NCBI GenBank assembly: GCA_001563995.1
Contig: LKMV01000023.1
Span: 1 to 10,951, forward strand
Source: Nanohaloarchaea archaeon PL-Br10_U2g16
Lineage (GTDB): Archaea; Nanohalarchaeota; Nanosalinia; Nanosalinales; Nanosalinaceae
Direction of reading: 5' to 3'
Length of the DNA stretch: 10,951 bases
Shown: positions 5,964-10,951 of the stretch, one piece after another
How the letters are laid out: the number at the start of each line of letters is the position of its first letter
How positions within the stretch are numbered: the first letter of the stretch is position 1
Position numbers and translations under genes: made by a program
Notes under the pieces: model-generated
What the model saw: only the letters and a program-made list of their open reading frames with translations
Database searches by the model: none
Told to the model about the DNA's origin: nothing

Positions 5964-6926
5964 TTAAAACCGTCTCCGATCTCTGCGTCTCAGTCCGGGC
6001 GAAAACCTTTTCTCCAGCCTCTTCATATATTTTTCTGGTATCTTTGCTCTCTTGTCAGCTTCAAGTATAGGAGAGGGTATAGTATAACTATCCGAGCTCT
6101 TCAAGCTGATAAGTTTACCGGCAATAGTATTAGCGTCTTCGACGGCTCCGTAGTAGTCTATTCTCAGAGGGAGGTCTTTTGATGAAAGCTTAACGTAGAA
6201 AGTTAGTATTTTATTGGCAGTCTCATCGTCCAGCCTCTGTAGAACCGGATGTTCGACCGGAGAGTCGGAGTACCTACGGACAAAGCTCCTTTCACCGGAT
6301 TCAAGTACAGCATCCATCAGTAGAGTGTCCCTTACTTCTCCAATATCTACTTCTAGCTTTTCTTCCAATACATTTGCCATCTTCAGCCCATGGGAGTCCT
6401 CTACCACTCCTACCAGAGTTCCCGAATCTGCCTTATCAAACAGCTCTCTGTATCTGTCTATAGCTTCATCGTCTTCAAGGTAGCTGGGAACAATTGAACC
6501 ATCCATAAGAACAGTATCTGATTTTTTAAGAGCTTTTACCGCTACTTCTGTCTCTTTTTTCAACCTCTCTGCCTCAGCGTTTTTCTCCATGCTTCTATCG
6601 TCTTTTTGATCGAAGAGGAAGAACTCCGGATCAGGATTTTTGGAAGGTATATAACCTGCATTGAGCGATTCTTCTCCAAAATCTAGTACGGCTGCCACCG
6701 CTCTAGCAGCAACTATATCTGAGGACGAGTAACGTTTCTTGACTAGACCTCCATCTATCCCTGCAACCTTACCAGGATTTTTTCTGTCTATAGGCTTGGA
6801 AAGAAAGCTTTCTTTTACGTTATGGCCTTTTTCTACCTTATTTAAACCTTCAAACTTCTCTGAAAGCTCTTCTGCATCCCGTTGTCTCTCTGAAATTTCC
6901 TGGCCTATATCCTCGATTGTGGGCAT
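5964..6926 (-). CDS. nurA: NurA domain nuclease
   Basis: A 320-aa NurA-family protein. NurA is a 5'-to-3' exonuclease/endonuclease that works with the HerA ATPase and Mre11-Rad50 in DNA end resection in archaea. The first catalytic motif is KVAGIDGGLVKK with D58, followed by the strand SSDIVAARAVAAVLDF. Further conserved-looking blocks are VLMDGSIVP (D142), VGVVEDSHGLK (residues 172-182) and LLMDAVLESGE (D205). Near the C terminus, LPLRIDYY and the YTIPSPILEADKRAKI block match the family's end region. Residues 8-45 form a charged helical lead, and the protein ends in a basic GLRRRDRRRF tail. Length is within the family range. The ATG at 6926 has no Shine-Dalgarno but a TTTAAA palindrome 27 nt upstream, so leaderless translation is likely. 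HerA, often adjacent, is not in this window. Confidence 0.88.
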   Translation of the reverse strand: MPTIEDIGQEISERQRDAEELSEKFEGLNKVEKGHNVKESFLSKPIDRKNPGKVAGIDGGLVKKRYSSSDIVAARAVAAVLDFGEESLNAGYIPSKNPDPEFFLFDQKDDRSMEKNAEAERLKKETEVAVKALKKSDTVLMDGSIVPSYLEDDEAIDRYRELFDKADSGTLVGVVEDSHGLKMANVLEEKLEVDIGEVRDTLLMDAVLESGERSFVRRYSDSPVEHPVLQRLDDETANKILTFYVKLSSKDLPLRIDYYGAVEDANTIAGKLISLKSSDSYTIPSPILEADKRAKIPEKYMKRLEKRFSPGLRRRDRRRF

Positions 6927-6964
6927 AATAAAGTATAAGAGGTTTAACTGTTTAAACAGTTGCT
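6927..6964. promoter_or_regulatory. 38-bp bidirectional promoter with 16-bp palindrome
   Basis: This gap holds both promoters. AACTGTTT/AAACAGTT at 6946-6961 is a perfect 16-bp palindrome whose TTTAAA core is centred 27 nt from the NurA ATG (6926, minus). In the other direction, AGTATAAG at 6932-6939 is centred about 28 nt from the HAD ATG (6965, plus). Neither start has a ribosome-binding site, so both mRNAs are probably leaderless and each TATA box lies close to the other gene's start. The palindrome could also bind a regulator. Confidence 0.55.
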
Positions 6965-7747
6965 ATGGAGATAAGCGAAGAACTGAACAGAAAAGATCAT
7001 TTTTTCCTAGACCTGGATAACACAGTCTGGGACTGGGACTCTCTAAAGCCTGGGGCAGAGGAACTAGTACATAGACTTAGACAGTCTGATAAACAGGTAA
7101 AGTTCCATACAGACAACACGTTAATGTCAAGGGAAGGATATGCAGATAAACTTTCTTCTATGGGTATAGAAGCTGAGAAAACAGATGTTTTCACGGTTGG
7201 ATACGCTTTAGCAAGACATCTTTCCGAAAACATGGTATCAAAAGCTTACGTAGTGGGTGAGACCGGGCTGATGGAAGAGTTGGAAAGAAATGGTATAGAG
7301 ATAACTGAGGAGGCGGAAACCGTTATATTTGGTTATGACCGGCAGTTTAACTACTCAAAGGCTCGTAAAGCTCTTGAAACAGTAGAGAACGGTGGAAGGG
7401 TTTATCTCTGCAGCACTGAAAAATACTTTCAGAGCTCGATGACCAAAAAACCACACCAAGGTCTTTTCAACAGGATATTTGACGACTTTGACCGTACAGA
7501 GATAGCAGGGAAGCCAGGAGAACTGTTTGTAGAGCAGTTCAAGAATTACTTCGACTATAACAGAACCAACTCTATATTTATAGGGGATAGACTTGCTGAT
7601 ATAGAGACAGGTAAAAAGCTTGGTATGACCACAGGAGGCTTTATCGGAGGCAATCTTTCGAAGAAAAAGCTGAGAAAAGCGGAGAAGAGACAGAAGCCAG
7701 ATTTCGGTGTTGACAACCTACAGAAACTCAGGAGAAGAATTCTCTAG
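6965..7747 (+). CDS. HAD-superfamily phosphatase, NagD-like
   Basis: A 260-aa hydrolase of the haloacid dehalogenase superfamily, NagD/4-nitrophenylphosphatase-like branch, which removes phosphate from small sugar or glycol phosphates; the physiological substrate is not evident. Motif I is FFLDLDNTVWDWD with nucleophile D16 and general acid D18. Motif II is KFHTDNT (T49), followed by the SREGYADKLSSMGIEA segment typical of NagD proteins. Motif III is K183 in EIAGKPGELF, and motif IV is FIGDRLADIETGKKLGM with D208 and D212. The cap (about 75-175) lies between motifs II and III, as in C2-capped HADs. The last 30 residues are strongly basic, which is unusual in this acidic set of proteins. It starts at ATG 6965, probably leaderless, and diverges from NurA; no functional tie to NurA is known to me. 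Confidence 0.9.
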   Translation: MEISEELNRKDHFFLDLDNTVWDWDSLKPGAEELVHRLRQSDKQVKFHTDNTLMSREGYADKLSSMGIEAEKTDVFTVGYALARHLSENMVSKAYVVGETGLMEELERNGIEITEEAETVIFGYDRQFNYSKARKALETVENGGRVYLCSTEKYFQSSMTKKPHQGLFNRIFDDFDRTEIAGKPGELFVEQFKNYFDYNRTNSIFIGDRLADIETGKKLGMTTGGFIGGNLSKKKLRKAEKRQKPDFGVDNLQKLRRRIL

Positions 7748-7755
7748 ATTTTGCC

Positions 7756-7782
7756 ATGCCATGGGAGTTCGGCATTTAATAC
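7756..7782 (+). promoter_or_regulatory. HAD/MetRS gap: short inverted repeat and TATA-like box
   Basis: The 62-bp gap between the HAD stop and the MetRS start holds ATGCC (7756-7760) and GGCAT (7771-7775), a 5-bp stem with a 10-nt loop, and CATTTAATAC at 7773-7782. The latter is a TATA-like box predicting transcription start near 7804, only a few nt from the MetRS coding frame. Both signals are modest. Confidence 0.35.
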
Positions 7783-7809
7783 TTAAGATAGAAAACTTGG
7801 ACAGGTGAA

Positions 7810-9897
7810 CTGAAGATCTCAGACAGACACGTAACCGTTACTTCCGCATTGCCTTACATCCACGGAGTACCACATCTTGGAAACGCAGTTGGAAGTGTTC
7901 TACCCGCAGATATTTTCCACAGGTATCTAGATATCAAAGGAGTGAAAAACGAGTTTATATGTGGAGGAGATGTACACGGAACGCCTTTAGAGCTTGAGGC
8001 TCTGGAGAGGGAAACTACACCTAAAAAGATAAAGGATGACCAGATGAAGGAAGTCAGAAAAGCCTATGAAGACTTAAACATGGACTTTTCTATCTTCAGC
8101 GACACCCATAGCGATTATAATAAGAAACAGACTTTTGATATGTTTGAGGAGCTTTACTGTAAAGGATACATAAACGAAAAGACTCAGACGATGCCTTACT
8201 GCAACAATGATGAACGTTTCCTTCCTGACAGATATATAGAAGGAGAATGTCCGCATTGCGGAGGACTGGCAAGAGGAGATCAGTGTGACGACTGCGGAAA
8301 GCTTGTAGAGCCTGAAGAGCTTGAAAATCCGGAGTGTCAGATCTGTAACGGCAATGATATCAGCTTTGACGATACAACACATCTTTTCCTTGATCTTGAA
8401 CCGTTTAAGCCTACACTGAAAAACTGGTTGGACAAGGACGTAACCCCTGTACCCGATAACTTTGAGAGCCAGGTAGACAACCTTATAGAGGACGCTGAGC
8501 AGAGATCGATAACTAGAGATCAGGAATGGGGGTTCAAGATACCGGTAGAAAGGGTAAATGAAAGGATAGAGGAAGAAGATCTAGATGTTCCGAAGTTAGA
8601 CCCGGATACTTATGAGGACAAAGTTCTATACGTATGGTTTGACGCCCCTATCGGATATATAGGATTTACAAGAGAGCTTTTCGAGGACGGAGAGGAATGG
8701 AAAGATCAATGGTCCGGAGAAGACACTGATGTGTACTACTCCATCGGAAAAGACAATACTATATTTCATACGGTCATATGGCCTTCTATGTTGGATGGAG
8801 CCAGCAACGAGGATATAGATTACAACTTACCACATTACGAGTTTATCCAGCAGTACATGATGTGGGAGGACCAAGCCTTCTCCAAATCCCGAGGAGTAGG
8901 TATCTTCATCGATGAAGCTACAGAGTACTATCCGGCAGATTACTGGAGGTTTTACCTGACAAGGGTGCTTCCGACTGACCATGACACCAACTTTTCCTGG
9001 GAAGGGTTTGAGTCGGAGATAAACAACGTGTTAAACGATACCGTTGGAAACTTTGTGAACAGGACGTTGAGTCTGGCGGAGAAATGGTTTGATAACGAGG
9101 TACCGATTGCCGATAAGATAGAAAAAGATCAGGAGATGGTCAGAGAAGCTGAAGCACTTGTTGACCGGTACATAGAACATTTTGAACAGCATGAACTCCG
9201 GGAAGCGATGGATACAGCGGTAGATCTTGCAAGGCTCGGCGACCGTTACCTAGCAGAGGAAGAGCCTTGGAACAACGCCGAGAGACAGGAACCTGTAATT
9301 CAGGTATGTATCAGGATCATAAGAGCTCTTGCCGTCACGATGTATCCTTTCACCCCGGAGACATCCGAAGAAATCGCAGGGATGCTGAACACAGATATAC
9401 ATTCCGAGGAAGGGTACAATGAACTTGTAGACCCTCTACTTGGAGGCCTGGAAGCCGGACATGAGCTAGGAGAACGGGAGATTCTTTTCGATAAGATAGA
9501 TACTGAAGAGTACCAAGAAAAATATCAGAAAGAGCAGAAGAGAGAGGAAGCAAAACAGAAGTATAACGAGGATACCGTTTCTTTCAGCGACTTCCAGGAT
9601 ATGGATATGAGGACCGGAGAAGTAGCAGAGGTGGAAGAGCATCCTAATGCGGATAAACTGTACAAAGTCAAGGTAGATATAGGCGATGCAACACTTCAGA
9701 CCTGTGCAGGGCTGAAAAACCATTACGGTAAGGAAGATCTAGAAGGTAAAAACGTTGTAGTGCTTGCAAACCTTGAACCTTCAGAGCTGAGAGGAGAAAA
9801 GAGCGAATGCATGATACTTGTCGCAGAAGACAGCTCAGGAGAGCTTTCCCTACTGACAACAGAAGACGATATGGAGCTAGGGAGTAAGGTAGAGTAA
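7810..9897 (+). CDS. metG: Methionyl-tRNA synthetase with fused C-terminal tRNA-binding domain
   Basis: Charges initiator and elongator tRNA(Met) with methionine. About 695 aa. The class I HIGH motif reads HLGN (residues 22-25) within ALPYIHGVPHLGN, an archaeal/eukaryotic-type form. The connective-peptide zinc region has three CxxC pairs (C147/C150, C159/C162, C176/C179) plus C131. The KMSKS loop reads AFSKS (356-360), keeping the second Lys. The anticodon-binding helical domain follows, and about 590-695 is an OB-fold EMAPII/Trbp111-like domain (MRTGEVAEVEEHPNADKLYKV), which is a separate protein in some archaea. Start: the frame opens after TAG 7789-7791, and the first in-frame NTG before the indispensable VTVTSALPY is CTG 7810, giving MKISDRHV. 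TTG 7849 would delete the first strand of the Rossmann fold. A non-AUG start or a local sequence error is therefore implied. Confidence 0.93.
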   Translation: MKISDRHVTVTSALPYIHGVPHLGNAVGSVLPADIFHRYLDIKGVKNEFICGGDVHGTPLELEALERETTPKKIKDDQMKEVRKAYEDLNMDFSIFSDTHSDYNKKQTFDMFEELYCKGYINEKTQTMPYCNNDERFLPDRYIEGECPHCGGLARGDQCDDCGKLVEPEELENPECQICNGNDISFDDTTHLFLDLEPFKPTLKNWLDKDVTPVPDNFESQVDNLIEDAEQRSITRDQEWGFKIPVERVNERIEEEDLDVPKLDPDTYEDKVLYVWFDAPIGYIGFTRELFEDGEEWKDQWSGEDTDVYYSIGKDNTIFHTVIWPSMLDGASNEDIDYNLPHYEFIQQYMMWEDQAFSKSRGVGIFIDEATEYYPADYWRFYLTRVLPTDHDTNFSWEGFESEINNVLNDTVGNFVNRTLSLAEKWFDNEVPIADKIEKDQEMVREAEALVDRYIEHFEQHELREAMDTAVDLARLGDRYLAEEEPWNNAERQEPVIQVCIRIIRALAVTMYPFTPETSEEIAGMLNTDIHSEEGYNELVDPLLGGLEAGHELGEREILFDKIDTEEYQEKYQKEQKREEAKQKYNEDTVSFSDFQDMDMRTGEVAEVEEHPNADKLYKVKVDIGDATLQTCAGLKNHYGKEDLEGKNVVVLANLEPSELRGEKSECMILVAEDSSGELSLLTTEDDMELGSKVE

Positions 9898-9903
9898 ACC
9901 GGA

Positions 9904-9914
9904 ACGCTTAAATG
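9904..9914 (+). promoter_or_regulatory. TATA-like box before the coiled-coil orphan
   Basis: ACGCTTAAATG, just after the MetRS stop, is centred about 26 nt upstream of the ATG at 9936. If it is used, the downstream gene is leaderless and starts at 9936, not at the ATG at 9912, which overlaps this box. Confidence 0.35.
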
Positions 9915-10544
9915 GAAGCCTTGCCAATCAAGGGTATGGTGTTGGGACTAAGCTGGTTGTCCAGAAGTAATAAAAGCAAGATTCAGCAAGAATCAACTCA
10001 ATTAGAAAACAAAGTAGAAGAAATTAATTCAAAGATCAAAAAGCTGGACTCAAGCTCTTCTAGAAGAGATCTTACTAATTATCTTAGAGAATTGGAAACT
10101 CTAAAGAGTCTACTGGAGAAGGAGATATCATACGTAGAAGAGTTGGAAGATGTCTCAATAGAATGTATGCAGAACTTTAACCCTGTAAAACTGAACCCTT
10201 CAAACGAGAAGGAAATTCTTATAATGAACTCAAAAGCCGCCAGAGTGACTGAATTAATGTTAGAAGATCAAGAAAAACTAATTTCAGAATTTCTTGGAAT
10301 AGATAATAATTTGAACCCGAATATAACGGAAGAAGAATTTGTAAATACTAAAAGAGGGCTGAAAAAGTACAGCGATTTGAAAATAGAGAACGAGAAAATA
10401 AAAGAAAACTATCTGTCGGTTAGAAATTCATTCTTCGTAGTAGAAAAATCTAGAAAGAAGTTAAAGCGAATCAGATCAGCAAAATCTAGGAGTAGTAGTG
10501 CTGAAAAGAAATCAGAGTGGACAAGAAGAAGGGCTGCAGACTGA
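9912..10544 (+). CDS. Hypothetical coiled-coil protein with basic C-terminal tail
   Basis: A 210-aa protein from ATG 9912, or 202 aa if the ATG at 9936 (MVLGLSWLSRSNKSK) is the real start, which a TATA-like box 26 nt upstream favours. I do not recognise a family. Residues about 25-80 are a charged helix with heptad-like hydrophobics (QLENKVEEINSKIKKL, then LRELETLKSLLEKEI), probably coiled coil. The middle (85-150) is helical and acidic, and 150-185 is again helical with KYSDLKIENEKIKENY. The last 30 residues are Lys/Arg/Ser-rich and end TRRRAAD, which could touch nucleic acid. No cysteines of note (one, C86) and no clear membrane segment. Codons are visibly more AT-rich (AAT, ATA, TTA, GAA) than in MetRS next door, hinting at a different origin or weak codon selection. 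It ends 4 nt from the stop of a convergent gene. Confidence 0.7.
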   Translation: MEALPIKGMVLGLSWLSRSNKSKIQQESTQLENKVEEINSKIKKLDSSSSRRDLTNYLRELETLKSLLEKEISYVEELEDVSIECMQNFNPVKLNPSNEKEILIMNSKAARVTELMLEDQEKLISEFLGIDNNLNPNITEEEFVNTKRGLKKYSDLKIENEKIKENYLSVRNSFFVVEKSRKKLKRIRSAKSRSSSAEKKSEWTRRRAAD

Positions 10545-10548
10545 CATT

Positions 10549-10866
10549 CTACAGAATTACTGCACCGTCCTCTTTTTCTTCCCCACCTAGCCGTCCATGT
10601 TCCAACTCTTTATGGATTCTTTTACCCAGGTATCCGGCATTTTTGAAACCAAATATTTCAGTAGCTCTATCGACATAACTCTCCATCTTCGGAGTCTCTT
10701 CAAAATCACCGGTGTAGAACGATTCGAGAGCATCAGCCATATCAGAGTGTTCAATGTTACAGTTAGCCTTTTTACCCGTTGATTCTATTACCAGGCTATT
10801 TACTTCTCTTCCGAACTGCTCGTATGTATCCGAATCATCTAAAGCTGATTTATATATGCCGAGCAT
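10549..10866 (-). CDS. Hypothetical small acidic protein
   Basis: A 105-aa protein read from ATG 10866, with AAAAGG (minus strand) about 9 nt upstream as a weak ribosome-binding site. I do not recognise a family. It looks mostly helical: a first helix MLGIYKSALDDS, then YEQFGREVNSLVIEST, a Cys in KKANCNIEH, and a compact C-terminal helix pair (VDRATEIFGFKN, then GYLGKRIHKELEHGRL), followed by an acidic end GEEKEDGAVIL. No signal peptide, membrane segment or metal motif. The same frame stays open upstream to 10926 without a standard start codon, so I keep the ATG. An apparent C-terminal end of another minus-strand gene stops 23 nt before it, suggesting an operon entering from the right. It converges on the coiled-coil orphan with a 4-nt gap. 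Confidence 0.6.
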   Translation of the reverse strand: MLGIYKSALDDSDTYEQFGREVNSLVIESTGKKANCNIEHSDMADALESFYTGDFEETPKMESYVDRATEIFGFKNAGYLGKRIHKELEHGRLGGEEKEDGAVIL

Positions 10867-10889
10867 CTCTTCAGGCCTTTTTTCAATCT

Positions 10890-10951
10890 CTAGATTAGCG
10901 TTACCCCTCCTCCTATGCCTGCGTTTTCAACCTCTGAAGCAATAGACATAA
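10890..10951 (-). CDS. C-terminal end of an upstream minus-strand gene (partial)
   Basis: Reading in from the right edge on the minus strand, one frame gives MSIASEVENAGIGGGVTLI and then stops with TAG at 10892-10890. The frame is still open at the window edge, so the Met need not be the start; the stop lies 23 nt before the ATG of the 105-aa gene, a normal operon spacing. Too little is visible to name it. A 19-aa reading could also be chance, so confidence is low. Confidence 0.35.
   Translation of the reverse strand, partial: MSIASEVENAGIGGGVTLI

Noticed and set aside
8074..8382. 102-aa minus-strand frame inside MetRS
   Set aside because: It lies opposite well-conserved MetRS catalytic and zinc-region sequence; a shadow frame.
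10915..10951. Possible plus-strand gene starting ATG 10915 (MPAFSTSEAI...)
   Set aside because: No TATA box or ribosome-binding site is evident, and the opposite strand gives a reading frame with a stop at a normal operon distance; too short to decide, so left out.
1..10951. CRISPR array, tRNA/rRNA genes, insertion sequence, integrase or att sites
   Set aside because: Scanned by eye: no regularly spaced repeats, no cloverleaf-like segments, and no transposase or recombinase motifs. Short tRNAs or weak repeats could be missed without tools.

Overview
The window looks like a piece of a small archaeal chromosome from a salt-adapted, DPANN-type lineage. A nanohaloarchaeon-like organism is my best guess, not a proven one. 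Archaeal markers are ribosomal protein S17e, a NurA-type nuclease, a methionyl-tRNA synthetase (MetRS) with the archaeal/eukaryotic-style VPHLGN signature, and TATA-like boxes about 26-30 nt upstream of several start codons. The last point suggests many leaderless mRNAs. Almost every protein is rich in Glu and Asp, as expected for a 'salt-in' cytoplasm, and base composition is moderate to AT-leaning by eye. Genes are packed tightly. I see no tRNA, rRNA, CRISPR array, IS element or integrase.

Layout. (1) 27-1164, plus: an intact Nudix hydrolase overlaps a winged-helix protein whose Nudix-like domain has lost key catalytic residues, so it may be an enzyme/sensor pair. (2) 1165-1755, plus: a clear TATA box, a near-perfect dyad at the predicted transcription start, then a 156-aa protein whose C-terminal half resembles a CYTH domain but lacks the usual acidic residues. 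(3) 1807-2028, plus: ribosomal protein S17e. (4) 5871 down to 1970, minus: a two-gene cell-surface operon. It holds a 572-aa N-terminally anchored beta-sandwich protein with an acidic stalk, translationally coupled (TAATG) to a 727-aa secreted Gly-rich/Ig-like protein with a C-terminal membrane anchor. The last 19 codons of that anchor lie antisense to the S17e tail. (5) 6926 down to 5964, minus: NurA, divergent over 38 bp from (6) 6965-7747, plus: a NagD-type HAD phosphatase. A 16-bp palindrome lies between them, and its core recurs in the promoter of the surface operon. (7) 7810-9897, plus: MetRS, which appears to lack any AUG, GUG or UUG start in the right place. (8) 9912-10544, plus: an AT-rich, coiled-coil orphan with a basic tail. 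(9) 10866 down to 10549, minus: a small hypothetical protein, preceded by the apparent C-terminal end of another minus-strand gene cut by the window edge.

The housekeeping genes (S17e, MetRS, NurA) are ordinary in content. The less ordinary parts are the Nudix/wHTH-Nudix/CYTH-like cluster, the surface operon, which could serve in cell or host contact, and the shared palindromic promoter element. These functional links are inferred from sequence and arrangement only.
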